This document shows, piece after piece, positions 46,036-56,442 of a DNA stretch of 64,000 nucleotides. The DNA comes from Oxalobacteraceae bacterium (lineage in GTDB: Bacteria > Pseudomonadota > Gammaproteobacteria > Burkholderiales > Burkholderiaceae_D), in the NCBI GenBank assembly GCA_947374865.1, contig CANCDR010000007.1, positions 1-64,000 of the forward strand, read 5' to 3'. The translations under genes and the position numbers were made by a program. Each line of letters starts with the position of its first letter. Within the stretch, counting starts at the first letter, position 1. The notes beneath the pieces were generated by a model. That model was not told the origin of the DNA, did no database searches, and worked only from the letters and a program-made list of their open reading frames with translations.

Positions 46036-46693
46036 GACCAACTTCACCCGACAGCATCATGGGATCAATACCGAGCAGCCGCATGGCAGCCGAAAAACGT
46101 TCGGCGATCGGCAGTTCAAAAATAATCGATGGCTCGGCCTTGACGGTCAGCCAGCCATTGCGGGCGATTTCTTCTTCCAGCTGACCCGCACCCCAGCCGG
46201 CACAGCCCAGCGTGACCAGGATCTGATTCGGTCCTTCACCGGCGGCCACGGCTTCGAGTACATCCTTGGAAGTGGTCAAGGCGACTTCCTCGGTCACCCG
46301 CACCATCGAAGAAAATTCTGTACGCGGCGTGTGTAATACAAAACCCCGCTCAACCTGCACCGGTCCGCCAAACATGATTTTCTGCTGCTCAGCGGGTCGC
46401 GCATCGGCCATGATTTCCAGCCGCAGATCGATTCGCTCAAGCAGGATATCGAGCGTCATGTCGGTCGGTTTATTGATGATGACGCCCAGCGCGCCGCTCG
46501 CATTGTGTTCGCACAGGTAGACCACGGTACCGCCAAAAACCGGGTCCAGCATGGAGGGCATGGCGATCAAAAAATGGCCGGTCAGTTCGAGCGCGTCCTG
46601 CGCGGCTTGGCCAGTTTGAGGCATGGCATCGGCAGTGCCCCGATTAAATTCAGGGCCAAAGGGAAATTTAGGAGGCTTACTTTGCTTTACCAT
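46028..46693 (-). CDS. yqgE: YqgE/AlgH family protein
   Basis: This 221-residue protein has the conserved core GHFLIAMPSMLDPVFGGTVVYLCEHN, GALGVIINKP, and FGGPVQVERGFVLH, with GCAGWGAGQLEEE near the end. An N-terminal extension of about 35 polar residues precedes the core. The molecular function of the family is unknown; in Pseudomonas AlgH was linked to alginate regulation. It heads the minus-strand run to the acyltransferase and diverges from the photolyase gene. Confidence 0.92.
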   Translation of the reverse strand: MVKQSKPPKFPFGPEFNRGTADAMPQTGQAAQDALELTGHFLIAMPSMLDPVFGGTVVYLCEHNASGALGVIINKPTDMTLDILLERIDLRLEIMADARPAEQQKIMFGGPVQVERGFVLHTPRTEFSSMVRVTEEVALTTSKDVLEAVAAGEGPNQILVTLGCAGWGAGQLEEEIARNGWLTVKAEPSIIFELPIAERFSAAMRLLGIDPMMLSGEVGHA

Positions 46694-46760
46694 AGCGGTA
46701 TTTTAGCATTCATGGACGGCGCACATGCCGTTCACCCCTGTAATTATCCAGAGCCTCCAC

Positions 46761-48224
46761 ATGCCCCAATTTGAATCCTCCCTCGTCTGGTTCCGGCGCG
46801 ACCTGCGCAGCACCGATCACGCTGCCTTGCACCACGCCTTGCAACAAAGCCGTCGTGTCTTTTGTGCTTTCATTTTTGACAAAGAAATTCTCGATCAGCT
46901 GCCGCGCGCCGACCGACGGGTAGAGTTCATCCATGCCAGCATCCTTGAACTCGACGCCAGTCTGCGCGAGCTGGGCGGCGGACTGATCGTGCGGCATGCC
47001 TGGGCGAGCGAGGAAATTGTCAGTCTGGCGCAGGAACTCGGGGTCGATGCCGTGTTTGCCAATCATGACTATGAACCCGCCGCCGTAGCGCGCGATCTGC
47101 AGGTACAAAACGCTTTGCTGGCGCAGAACCGGCTCTTTTTTAGCTTCAAAGATCAGGTCATTTTTGAAAAATCGGAAGTCCTGTCGCTCTCGGCCACGAC
47201 ATTTTCTGTTTTCACCCCCTATAAAAACGCCTGGCTGAAAAAACTGGCCGCCGGTAATGATGGCGCCGATGCCCTGCAGCCGTGGCTGATTGAGCCTTTC
47301 GCCGAGCGCCTCGCCGCCCATCCACAAGCTATTCCCAGCCTGAGCGATATGGGCTTTGAGATAACTGACTTGCGCGAACACCGCATCCCGACCGGCATGT
47401 CAGGCGCGCAAAGCCTGGTGGATGATTTCTGCCACCGCATCGGACTCTATCAGGACACGCGCAATTATCCGGCTGTGAAAGGCCCTTCATATTTATCGGT
47501 GCATCTGCGCTTTGGGTCGGTGTCGATTCGCAGCCTGGCGCGCCTGGCCTGGGATGCCATCCGCGCCGGGAATGGCGCAGAAGGCGCCACCGTCTGGCTG
47601 GCCGAACTGATCTGGCGCGACTTCTATTTCATGATCCTGCACCATCATCCACATGTCACGCAGGGGGCATTTAAAGCCGCCTATCAAAACATCACATGGG
47701 AATCCGGCGCCGAAGCCGACGCGCTGTTTGCCGCCTGGTGCGAGGGACGTACCGGCTATCCCTTAGTCGATGCGGCGATGGCGCAGCTCAATCAGACTGG
47801 CTACATGCATAACCGCCTGCGCATGGTCACTGCCTGTTTTCTCATCAAGGACCTGGGCATCGACTGGCGCCGCGGCGAAGCCTATTTTGCTACCCGTCTG
47901 ATCGACTTCGATCTGGCAGCCAATAACGGCGGCTGGCAATGGGCGGCATCCTCCGGCTGTGATGCGCAGCCTTACTTCCGAATCTTTAATCCGATCACGC
48001 AATCAGAAAAATTTGACGCGGAAGGCAAATTCATCCGCCGTTATCTGCCGCAGTTAGCCCAGCTGAGTCATAAACAAATCCATGCACCATGGACTTGCAC
48101 AGCGATGGATTTGCAATTTGCTGGCATCAATTTGGGCCAGGATTATCCCACCCCGATAGTCGACCACGCTCAAGCACGCCTGGCAACCCTGGAGCGTTAT
48201 GCAGTCGTCAAAAAGGTGATGTGA
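46761..48224 (+). CDS. phrB: Deoxyribodipyrimidine photolyase (class I CPD type)
   Basis: This 487-residue flavoprotein repairs cyclobutane pyrimidine dimers with blue light. The N-terminal Rossmann-like domain starts [18 protein letters not shown]. The FAD domain carries [28 protein letters not shown], and [21 protein letters not shown], with [11 protein letters not shown] after it. The start at 46761 is chosen to match family N-termini; a frame from 46725 adds 12 unlike residues. The second chromophore cannot be told. It converges with pilL, with a 19-bp gap. Confidence 0.95.
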   Translation: MPQFESSLVWFRRDLRSTDHAALHHALQQSRRVFCAFIFDKEILDQLPRADRRVEFIHASILELDASLRELGGGLIVRHAWASEEIVSLAQELGVDAVFANHDYEPAAVARDLQVQNALLAQNRLFFSFKDQVIFEKSEVLSLSATTFSVFTPYKNAWLKKLAAGNDGADALQPWLIEPFAERLAAHPQAIPSLSDMGFEITDLREHRIPTGMSGAQSLVDDFCHRIGLYQDTRNYPAVKGPSYLSVHLRFGSVSIRSLARLAWDAIRAGNGAEGATVWLAELIWRDFYFMILHHHPHVTQGAFKAAYQNITWESGAEADALFAAWCEGRTGYPLVDAAMAQLNQTGYMHNRLRMVTACFLIKDLGIDWRRGEAYFATRLIDFDLAANNGGWQWAASSGCDAQPYFRIFNPITQSEKFDAEGKFIRRYLPQLAQLSHKQIHAPWTCTAMDLQFAGINLGQDYPTPIVDHAQARLATLERYAVVKKVM

Positions 48225-48243
48225 GCTCAGCTCACTGACAGGC

Positions 48244-51200
48244 TTATTCCGTCACTGGCTCATGCTTGAGTAAATCGGCGATCGCTTCGAGCAAGACGCC
48301 TTCCTGGAAGGGTTTGCCAAAGTAGCCTTGAATTCCCATCGTCATGGCCAACTCGCGGTGCTTGGACGCCGTGCGCGAGGTAATGATGATGATCGGAACC
48401 TGCGCCAGTCGTGGATCTGCGCGCACGCTACGTACCAGTTCAAAGCCATCCACGCGCGGCATTTCGATATCGACCAACATGATGTCGGGTACTACCGTCT
48501 GTAACTGTTCGAGTGCATCCACGCCATCCTTAGCCAGCACGACCTGATAGCCTTCACGCGTGAGTAGTCGTTGCGTCACACGCCGCACGGTCAACGAATC
48601 ATCGACCACCATCACCAGCGTCTGCCGCACCTGCGCTGCAGGGAGGCTCTCTTGCACGGGCGCCAAAACGCGGCCCAGTAACTGTAAGGGATTAAGGATG
48701 ATGATGATCTGCCCACCCCCCAGCACCGCCGCACCGGCAATACCCGCCAGCCGGCCTAACTGTGGTCCTGTATGCTTTACCACTACTTCGCGATTACCGA
48801 TCACCTCATCCACGTGCAAGGCCAAACGCTGCTGACCGTTATGTACGATGATGACCCAGCTCGTCTGTGGATCCTGCTGACCAGGCGTCGGCTGCGGCTG
48901 CCCCAGCATGCTGGCCAGAGAGATCATCGGTACACGCTGCCCCTGCCATTGCACAGCGGCCTCCAACTGCGCGGTGGTCAGTGCAGCCGCTTTCATTTGT
49001 ACCACTTGCTCCACCATACTGGACGGCAAAGCGTAGGTGACGCCGCCATTCACCACCAAAACAATTTGCGTGACTGCCAGGGTCAGTGGCAGGCGGATCA
49101 TAACTTTGGTCCCCTTGCCTGCGAGCGTTTGGATGGTGACCGTGCCACCCAAAGCGGCCGCCTCGGTGCGCACCACATCCATACCAATGCCTCTGCCGGC
49201 GACTTCGGTGACGGATTCCAGGGTCGAAAAACCGGGATGAAAAATAAGCTCGGTCAAATCGGCATCATTGACGACCGCATCGGCGCTCAATAAACCTTGT
49301 TTTCTGGCGCGTCGACGAATCGTCGGCAAATCGAGACCGTGTCCATCATCGGCAAACTGCAACACGACCTCGTTACCGTCCTGACGCGCTTCAATCACCA
49401 GATCACCCGACTCGGTCTTGCCGGCAGCCTGCCGCATCTCTGCCGTTTCGATCCCATGCACAATGGCGTTGCGCAGCAAATGCTCGAAGGGCCCAACCAT
49501 CCGATCGAGCACGCTGCGATCGACTTCCAGACCGGTGCCGCGAATATCGAGATTGACCCGCTTGCCCTGTTCCTTGGCGGTTTCGCGCACCAGCCGATAA
49601 AGCCGGTCTGAGAGGCTACCAAACTGCACCATGCGTACCCGCATCAGATCCTGTTGCAAGTCGCGCGTCATGCGACTTTGCGCGGCCAGATCGCTGGCCG
49701 CATTGCTCAGGGAACCGAGTAGATTTTGCTGCACTGATCCGACGTCATCCACACTCTCGGCCATCATGCGCGTGAGCTCATGCAAACGGGTGTAGCGATC
49801 AAATTCAAGCGGATCAAATTGCTGCGCATGCGGGGCGTTAATCTGTGCACCTATATGCGATTCAGTTTGAATTTCTACTTCGCGTAATTGCTTGCGAAGA
49901 CGTTGGATGTTGTCGCTCAATTCGACGAGTGAGGAGCGCAGATTACCGACTTCGCTCTCAAGTCGTGAACGCGAAATCGAGACTTCTCCCGCCTGATTGA
50001 CGAGCCGGTCGAGTATGTCTGCCCGCACACGGACTAAGGGTGCGGCGTGCGGCACTGGTACGAGCGGTGGATGGCGCGGCGGTAAGTTTGGCTTACCTGC
50101 GCTGCTTGCGGACGCTGAGGTTGGCGGCGTCATAGGCTCGTCTGGCTGCGGATTGATCAGCGCATCGAATAATTGCAAGCTGCGATCATGATGCAGCAGC
50201 AGTTCATTAAAAATTTGCCCGGATAGATGATGCATCTGGCGGCAGTTTTCAATCCGCGTTTCCAGATGATGCATGTGTTGCCCCAGTCGCATGGCGCCGG
50301 CCATACGGGCACTGCCCTTCAAGGTGTGCGTCTGGCGCAGCAAAAGCGGGGCCAGGGAAGCGTCCTCAGGATGACGCCGCCAGTCGCGCAGAGTACGGCC
50401 GATCAAAGGCAAGAGATCGCGTGCTTCTTCAATAAATACCGGCAATAAATCCTGGTCCGGCGCATCCTGCAAGGCCATGACGTCGGCTTCAAAACGCGAG
50501 GTCAGGAAGGCATCGACCAGCATGGCCTGTGGTAGCGCTTGGGGCATCACTTGCGGCAGCGCCGTTTCCAGATCAAGAACTGTCAAGGCGCGATCAAGAT
50601 CACTGGCCGGCGCCAGTTCGGATTGATCGGACAGATCGGATTGATCGGCTTGATCGTCAGCAGGCTGGCTCGGCAAAACCACGCTCGCCACAGCGCCCCC
50701 GAGCTCAACTAAAACTTGCTCAAGCGCGAAGACAATGTCGACATCGGAAGGTGGCATCGCACCTTCGTCAACCTGCGCCAGCATGCTATACAGCCGCGCA
50801 TATCCCATCGCGATCCATTCAAATTGACTGGCGGTGAGCGAAGTGGCTTGTTGTACCAAATGGTGAAATATGGCCTCAATCGCAAAGGCAATTTCTTGCA
50901 GCGGATGCAGGCCGACCGTGGCAGAACTCCCCGCCAGTGAGTGGATAGCATGCACTGCACGGGTACCGACCGGACGTTCTGGCGTTTCGCGCCAGGACAC
51001 GAGGTCATGCTCGAGCAGATCAAGTAGCTCGGCACATTCTTTTTTATAGATCGCGTAGAGCGGAGCACTGATCTGCAACTCACCCACTAGCTGCATGCTT
51101 GAATCGGTTGAATCAGCCAATTCGGCCAAATCAGCCAAAGGCAAGTTCCTCTCCGACTGGTCGCCGACGGCGTCAAGGTTGGTAGCGGGCTGATGATCGG

Positions 51201-52920
51201 CAGGCTTTCTGGCACCAAAGATCTGCGTTGCAATATCAAAACGGAAGCGCTGTTTCGCCTCAAAAGGATTGATGCGCAAGGCATCCATGAATAAGCCAAG
51301 TGCACCAATATTTTGCGCCAACAACTCAAATAGTTTTTCTTCCGGGAATAGCAGGCCATTAAGAAGATTACTGATCACGCCCTGGGTATGCTGTAATGCC
51401 CGTACCGCGTCATCCTGCTCGAGAATCGCCAATGCGCCTTCAATTTGATGCAACAAGGGCGATACATTGGCCAGGCTAGCGGGACTCGACTGATCGCGAA
51501 AATACGCATCCAGAATTTTTTCTGCTTCCATTAAGCCGGCCTGCATTTCGGCCGCTAGAACAATGATGGCTTCGTATTGTGCTATCCGGCTGTTTTCTCC
51601 CAGGTCGACATCGGCGGAGCGTGGCGACTGATCGGATTGCGCACCTTGCAAACGTTCGATCATGGTCGCCGCACTCGCGGCAAAATGTTTCGGTAAGCGG
51701 CGAATGTCTTTGAGTGCCGCTTCCACCACCAGCATGGCGGTAGCGATTTCCAGACAAGCTGTTTCGTCTTTTTCCGTCTGCGCTACCTGGCGCGCAAAAA
51801 CGCTTAAATGTTGCATCAGTCCGGCCAGCGGCGGCGAATTAAGTTTGGCGCAGGCCGATTCCAAACCATCCAGATCCTGCTCCAGCAAGGACACCAGACC
51901 TTCTTCACCGTGTACGATGCGAGTCCATAAATTTTTGCTGTGACCCAAACGTTCTCGCGCAATGTGCAGCGCCTCCAGGTCAATCAGGCCATAGTGCTGC
52001 TGCGCGTAATCAGGCGGGACTTTTTCCTCGACCTGAAATACGGCACGAATGTGTCGCAGCAAGGCCGGCGGCTGCGCAGCCTGTGCAATATAAAATAAGC
52101 ACTCGCGCAACATACCCGGATCAACATCCAGCCCATCGTCCCCAAGCCTGCGCAAGCGCATATTAATGCGGCCAAAAAGCTGTTTGGTCAGCACATCACG
52201 TTTTACCTGCCCGGTCGCTACAGCATGCGCAAAACCCTGCATCACCCACCAGAAAATTTGCAGCGAGGGGGTTTCTCGCGTGCGGCAAATCAGACCCAAT
52301 ACTTCGGTCATGATGGCGGCATCGGCAGGTTCTGCATTTTTTAGCCAGCGCAATAATGCGCGCTCAAATCGCTGACGTAAAACGGTGTAGTCGGGCGGAC
52401 TATCGGGCGCCGGAAAGCTGGGTAGCGCAGGTGGCTGCAGGGGCGCAAAAAACAGGTCTGCCGGATGAATACGCTCGACGCCCATCGCCTCAAGGATTTG
52501 TCGGTAATAGGGAAAAAGCCGCAGTGACTGTTGCGGCGCACCTGTCAGTAATTCGTCCAGATATTCGTAAATCGCCCGAAAGCTGAGTTCGATTTTTTGC
52601 ACCAATTCCTGATCCAACTGCACCAGGTTTGTACCGACTTGCTCGAGCAGTGTGTGAACGCTGCCGCTCAGGAGTGATACGCCCTCGAGTCCGAGTATCT
52701 GTATGGCCCCATGCGCCTGATGCAGATAGGCGCGCGCATGCAGCAGGGATGCCTGCCGTTGTTGGTCTTCCTGATTGAGGGCTTGCTTGAGTGTCTCGCC
52801 TGACAAGATCAGCGCGGCGTGGATTTCTCCCAGAACCCAGGACAGCGGTTCGACATCAAACGGCACACTCTCCGCGGCGGCGGGCAGCGCGGATCCGTCA
52901 GAATTATTGGGCAAGATCAT
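48244..52920 (-). CDS. pilL: Pil-Chp hybrid histidine kinase PilL/ChpA
   Basis: This 1558-residue CheA-like hybrid kinase would control type IV pilus activity through PilG and PilH. Hpt-type modules include a degenerate one near the N-terminus (LHQAHGAIQILGLEG), one with HSLAGSS at His660, and one with HTLKGSARMAG at His865. A dimerisation and HATPase part follows (NAIVHGIE near 1150, then DDGHGLDL and GRGIGMDVV), then a CheW-like domain and a C-terminal receiver with the phospho-acceptor Asp in LVDIEMP near 1485. It is shorter than P. aeruginosa ChpA (about 2470), which has more Hpt domains. It ends the pilGHIJ-L unit. Confidence 0.94.
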   Translation of the reverse strand: MILPNNSDGSALPAAAESVPFDVEPLSWVLGEIHAALILSGETLKQALNQEDQQRQASLLHARAYLHQAHGAIQILGLEGVSLLSGSVHTLLEQVGTNLVQLDQELVQKIELSFRAIYEYLDELLTGAPQQSLRLFPYYRQILEAMGVERIHPADLFFAPLQPPALPSFPAPDSPPDYTVLRQRFERALLRWLKNAEPADAAIMTEVLGLICRTRETPSLQIFWWVMQGFAHAVATGQVKRDVLTKQLFGRINMRLRRLGDDGLDVDPGMLRECLFYIAQAAQPPALLRHIRAVFQVEEKVPPDYAQQHYGLIDLEALHIARERLGHSKNLWTRIVHGEEGLVSLLEQDLDGLESACAKLNSPPLAGLMQHLSVFARQVAQTEKDETACLEIATAMLVVEAALKDIRRLPKHFAASAATMIERLQGAQSDQSPRSADVDLGENSRIAQYEAIIVLAAEMQAGLMEAEKILDAYFRDQSSPASLANVSPLLHQIEGALAILEQDDAVRALQHTQGVISNLLNGLLFPEEKLFELLAQNIGALGLFMDALRINPFEAKQRFRFDIATQIFGARKPADHQPATNLDAVGDQSERNLPLADLAELADSTDSSMQLVGELQISAPLYAIYKKECAELLDLLEHDLVSWRETPERPVGTRAVHAIHSLAGSSATVGLHPLQEIAFAIEAIFHHLVQQATSLTASQFEWIAMGYARLYSMLAQVDEGAMPPSDVDIVFALEQVLVELGGAVASVVLPSQPADDQADQSDLSDQSELAPASDLDRALTVLDLETALPQVMPQALPQAMLVDAFLTSRFEADVMALQDAPDQDLLPVFIEEARDLLPLIGRTLRDWRRHPEDASLAPLLLRQTHTLKGSARMAGAMRLGQHMHHLETRIENCRQMHHLSGQIFNELLLHHDRSLQLFDALINPQPDEPMTPPTSASASSAGKPNLPPRHPPLVPVPHAAPLVRVRADILDRLVNQAGEVSISRSRLESEVGNLRSSLVELSDNIQRLRKQLREVEIQTESHIGAQINAPHAQQFDPLEFDRYTRLHELTRMMAESVDDVGSVQQNLLGSLSNAASDLAAQSRMTRDLQQDLMRVRMVQFGSLSDRLYRLVRETAKEQGKRVNLDIRGTGLEVDRSVLDRMVGPFEHLLRNAIVHGIETAEMRQAAGKTESGDLVIEARQDGNEVVLQFADDGHGLDLPTIRRRARKQGLLSADAVVNDADLTELIFHPGFSTLESVTEVAGRGIGMDVVRTEAAALGGTVTIQTLAGKGTKVMIRLPLTLAVTQIVLVVNGGVTYALPSSMVEQVVQMKAAALTTAQLEAAVQWQGQRVPMISLASMLGQPQPTPGQQDPQTSWVIIVHNGQQRLALHVDEVIGNREVVVKHTGPQLGRLAGIAGAAVLGGGQIIIILNPLQLLGRVLAPVQESLPAAQVRQTLVMVVDDSLTVRRVTQRLLTREGYQVVLAKDGVDALEQLQTVVPDIMLVDIEMPRVDGFELVRSVRADPRLAQVPIIIITSRTASKHRELAMTMGIQGYFGKPFQEGVLLEAIADLLKHEPVTE
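50620..50655. repeat. 18-bp duplication in the pilL linker
   Basis: ggattgatcggacagatc (50620-50637) is followed directly by ggattgatcggcttgatc (50638-50655), with two mismatches. It codes for an Asp/Gln/Ser-rich linker between Hpt modules and stays in frame. Confidence 0.8.
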
Positions 52921-52946
52921 AAGACATCGTCGTCATGTTCCCCGTC

Positions 52947-55439
52947 TTAGGGGGCAATCCTGAAACGCGCGACCGAATCTCGCAGCTCCTGTGCCAGACG
53001 GGTTAATTCACGCACGGATTGCGCCGTCTGCTGGGTGCCTTCCTGGGTGCGTTCGGTAACGGTCAGGATGTGCTGAATGTTTTGCGCAACCCCGTTGGCC
53101 GACGTCGCCTGCTGTTCCGTCGCCGATGAAATACCGTGAATGAGTTCTGCCAGCCGGTCAGAGACGCGACGAATTTCTGCCAACGCCATCCCGGCTGCAT
53201 CCGACAGCCGTGCGCCTTCCACCACGCCCAGGGTCGATTTTTCCATCGCCGCGACAGCATCGTGGGTATCGCCCTGAATGGCGCGCACCAGCGCACCAAT
53301 TTGCTTGGTCGCCAGACCCGAACGTTCGGCCAGGCGCTGCACTTCTTCGGCCACGATGGAAAAGCCGCGTCCTGCTTCACCGGCGGAGGCCGCCTGGATC
53401 GCCGCATTGAGCGCGAGTACATTGGTTTGCTCGGTAATATCGGAAATCAGCTCGGTGATTTCGCCAATTTCCTGCGACGACTCACCCAGCCGTTTAATGC
53501 GTTTAGAGGTTTCTTGAATCTGTTCGCGGATGCCCTGCATGCCGGCGATGGCATTACCGACCGCCGTTGCACCTTCTTCGGCCGCCGTAACGGACAGACG
53601 CGCCACCTCGGCCGATTCAATCGCAGCCCGTGATACGTCGGTAATCTGCACCGCCATCGCCATCACGGACTGACCCGTTTCCTGGATATCACGTGACTGC
53701 TGATGGGAGGCAGCCAGCAAGGAATTAGAGGTGCTTTGCGCCTGCGTGGAAGCGGCGGTCACCTGCTCTGCCGTCAGCGTCACACGACCGACCAGGCCGC
53801 GCAATTCTTCGACCGTGTAGTTGATCGAATCGGCGATCGCACCGGTGATGTCTTCCGATACGGTAGCTTGCACGGTCAGGTCGCCGTCGGCGACTTTTTG
53901 CAGCTCATTCATCAAGCGCAAAATAGCCAGCTGGGTCTGATCATTGGTGGCCCTGGCATCCATTTCCTGCTGCTGCGACAAGGCACGCTGCGCTTCGGCC
54001 TGCAGCCGACGCTCTTGCGCATCTGCTTCCCGCTGGCGACTTTCTTGCAACATGACTGAGGCAATACCCGAGGCTGACAGCAATGCCAAGGCAATACAGG
54101 ACAAGAGCAGCCAGAAGCTCAGGTGCATATTGTCTTGTTCAGTACGGTAGGCTTGCTGCAGAACCGACAGCCGCTGCTTGAGGACTTCATTTTCGGTAAA
54201 GATCAGCTGCTCTGATTGTTTGGCTGCCACATACTTAGGCATATTGGCCATGATCTCCGAGACCGACTGGCGGTATTCATCGAACAAGGTTTGTAATTTG
54301 TGCAACCGCTCACGTACATCGCCTTCTTTGGTCGGCGTCAGTCGCAGCATTTCATTACCGCGCAAGAAGCCATCGGTAATATCACGGAAGGTATTGACAT
54401 CCTTACCGAGCAAAAATGCAGTGCCTGGATTAACGCCTTCAAACGACAGGAATTGATTCGAGCTGCGCCCCATTCGCTGAGTGAGCAGGCTGAGCTGACC
54501 GGCAGCTGAGATTTCGCGTGCTGGCGCACCGCTCTGTACTTTGGCATTGGTGATTTGTTCAGTCATGTCGAGAAGGCCCGGCGTGGCGCTATCGAGTTTT
54601 TGCAGGGTCGCGCCAAAACCAGTCAGTTCTTTTTTGAGCTTGATGATGGTATCGGCCGCTCGTTCGCTGCGGTCCCATACCTTTTGCGTTTCTCGCAATA
54701 AGCCTTCCATCTGCGCAGAAGGCCGAGCGATGTCCAGACCCTGATAATTGCCACCGCGCGCGAGGCGCTCCAGATCGGCCATTAGCTCCTTGCGGCTTTC
54801 TTCGAGTTGTTTGAAGGCTTCAAGGTTACCTTGCATGGCATTCGGCGCCGCCTTACCAATCCGTTGCGAGTGCATCAGCGCATCACCGGCGATTTGTGTC
54901 TGGGTTGAGGCAATATTCGAAAAAATCAGGTTAATCCATATAAAAACGGCACCCAATAAAAGTGCGATGACCAGTAAGGTAAATAAGACGCGCACCTGTT
55001 TGTGTACTGGCTGGTCTGACATTAGTCCGCCAGGCAATGTCGGGCCGTCCGCCCGATCGCGCACGACAGCCTCCTGGCTGACGAACGCAGTGTCGGCCGC
55101 TGCTGCGTTATCGGCTGCGGTACTCGATCCCTTGGGCGCCGCTTGAACCTGTTCGGTAATTGATGCCCCCGGCGGGATCAATTCATAGACCGGACGCTCA
55201 GAAGGGATAGGTACTGCTGCGCGTGTTGGCATGCGGGAGGGATTCTCGGCTGCTGCCGGCGCCTGTCGTACGGGTTCTTTTTTCGCCGGCTCATTTTGCG
55301 CCGAGGCAGGATTCTGGGTCAGCGCCTCATCCAGAATCAGTCCGAAGTCGTCATCTTCGACAATATTAATTCGGCTACCAACTTTGGGGTCCGCCTGTTT
55401 GGTACGCATCTGTTCATTCAAGGGTTCATTCAGGGCCAT
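52947..55439 (-). CDS. pilJ: Type IV pilus chemoreceptor PilJ
   Basis: PilJ is the methyl-accepting sensor of the Pil-Chp system. Here it has 830 residues: a 150-residue acidic and Ala/Pro-rich cytoplasmic tail, TM1 at about 151-173, a periplasmic PilJ-type helical domain to about 435, TM2 near 436-462, a HAMP-like segment, and the signalling hairpin containing [32 protein letters not shown]-type sequence split around the tip. P. aeruginosa PilJ (682) has almost no N-terminal tail, so the extension is unusual. The gene ends 26 bp before pilL. Confidence 0.93.
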   Translation of the reverse strand: MALNEPLNEQMRTKQADPKVGSRINIVEDDDFGLILDEALTQNPASAQNEPAKKEPVRQAPAAAENPSRMPTRAAVPIPSERPVYELIPPGASITEQVQAAPKGSSTAADNAAAADTAFVSQEAVVRDRADGPTLPGGLMSDQPVHKQVRVLFTLLVIALLLGAVFIWINLIFSNIASTQTQIAGDALMHSQRIGKAAPNAMQGNLEAFKQLEESRKELMADLERLARGGNYQGLDIARPSAQMEGLLRETQKVWDRSERAADTIIKLKKELTGFGATLQKLDSATPGLLDMTEQITNAKVQSGAPAREISAAGQLSLLTQRMGRSSNQFLSFEGVNPGTAFLLGKDVNTFRDITDGFLRGNEMLRLTPTKEGDVRERLHKLQTLFDEYRQSVSEIMANMPKYVAAKQSEQLIFTENEVLKQRLSVLQQAYRTEQDNMHLSFWLLLSCIALALLSASGIASVMLQESRQREADAQERRLQAEAQRALSQQQEMDARATNDQTQLAILRLMNELQKVADGDLTVQATVSEDITGAIADSINYTVEELRGLVGRVTLTAEQVTAASTQAQSTSNSLLAASHQQSRDIQETGQSVMAMAVQITDVSRAAIESAEVARLSVTAAEEGATAVGNAIAGMQGIREQIQETSKRIKRLGESSQEIGEITELISDITEQTNVLALNAAIQAASAGEAGRGFSIVAEEVQRLAERSGLATKQIGALVRAIQGDTHDAVAAMEKSTLGVVEGARLSDAAGMALAEIRRVSDRLAELIHGISSATEQQATSANGVAQNIQHILTVTERTQEGTQQTAQSVRELTRLAQELRDSVARFRIAP

Positions 55440-55484
55440 GGTATCTCTCCTGATTTCGGGCTGGTTTTGCGTACACGGTATTCA

Positions 55485-56069
55485 TCACGCACGTCCAATA
55501 TCGAGAAATCGACTGTCTTTTGCCAAGAGGGACAAATCCAGTTCGGTCCATAATTGCTCTTGAGTATCAACATAGCGCTCGCCAATATAAGCCGATCCAT
55601 TGAGTAAGGATCCCGAGTACGGCGACATTGTCTCCACATTCCGCAAACCCATGACACGCTCCACCAATATGGCGCCCTGCAAACCCAGGGCGGGAGAAAA
55701 AGAAATAATACGACTGGACTTGTCTATCGGTGTGGCCGCCAGTCCATGAAAACGCGCCAGATCCACCACGCTCAAGAGCTTACCGCGTAAATTCATCAGC
55801 CCGAGAAACCAGTCTTGCGTCAGGGGCACCTTTGCCATCAGGCCCGGCTGCACCACTTCACCGGCGTGCTGTAAATCAATCAACCAATGCTGCGCGCCGA
55901 TCACCACACCGAGCTGACTGGTCGCCGGGCTGGCATCGCTACTCGCAGATCGCATGCGTTCGATGAGTTGGGTCTGAAACTCGCGCATGCGGGACCGCTT
56001 GGCCTGCGCGCGCTGGCTAAACCCATTTTCTGGCGGCAGAATAGTCTCAGTCATGTTCTGTCGCGACAT
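55485..56069 (-). CDS. pilI: CheW-like adaptor PilI
   Basis: This 194-residue CheW-domain protein should link PilJ to the PilL kinase. Features are VVIGAQHWLIDLQHAGEVV, VPLTQDWFLGLMNLRGKLLSVVDLARF, typical of CheW, and a later VERVMGLRN. A 45-residue charged N-terminal segment precedes the domain. The ATG at 56069 overlaps pilH by 23 nt; an ATG at 56054 would overlap by 8 nt and is equally possible, since neither has a clear ribosome-binding site. Confidence 0.9.
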   Translation of the reverse strand: MSRQNMTETILPPENGFSQRAQAKRSRMREFQTQLIERMRSASSDASPATSQLGVVIGAQHWLIDLQHAGEVVQPGLMAKVPLTQDWFLGLMNLRGKLLSVVDLARFHGLAATPIDKSSRIISFSPALGLQGAILVERVMGLRNVETMSPYSGSLLNGSAYIGERYVDTQEQLWTELDLSLLAKDSRFLDIGRA

Positions 56070-56442
56070 TCAGTGCAGCGATTTTTCGCAGTAATTCTTC
56101 AGCGTTAATCGGCTTGACCAGGTAATCCCGGGCGCCCTGACGCATGCCCCATATCCGATCGGTTTCTTGCCCCTTGCTGGTACAAATAAAAATCGGCACG
56201 CCTTCCATTTCAGGATCGCGCGTGATGGCACGCGTGATCTGGTAGCCATTTTTTCCCGGCATAACAACATCCATGAGGATCAGTTCCGGTTTGTCAGACT
56301 TGATCTTGAGGAGCGCTTCTTCGCCGTTGGCTGCCGTCGAGACGGAAAATCCATTGCGCAGAAGGATATCAGACAAAAAATAGCGTTCGGTCTGTGAGTC
56401 ATCGACAATTAAAATTCGCTGGATTTTCATGTCGCACCTCAA
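56047..56442 (-). CDS. pilH: Response regulator PilH
   Basis: This 131-residue single-domain receiver has the acidic pair in ILIVDDSQTE, the phospho-acceptor Asp in LILMDVVMPGKNGYQ, the switch Thr/Ser in IFICTSKGQ, and Lys in YLVKPI. PilH is thought to oppose PilG in pilus control by favouring retraction. Its ATG overlaps the pilG stop (ATGA). The order pilG, pilH, pilI, pilJ matches Pseudomonas. Confidence 0.93.
   Translation of the reverse strand: MRCDMKIQRILIVDDSQTERYFLSDILLRNGFSVSTAANGEEALLKIKSDKPELILMDVVMPGKNGYQITRAITRDPEMEGVPIFICTSKGQETDRIWGMRQGARDYLVKPINAEELLRKIAALNVATEHD

Noticed and set aside
48221-48235. Inverted repeat gtgagct-c-agctcac between the photolyase and pilL genes as a terminator
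   Set aside because: It overlaps the photolyase stop codon, has almost no loop, and lacks a T-run on either strand.
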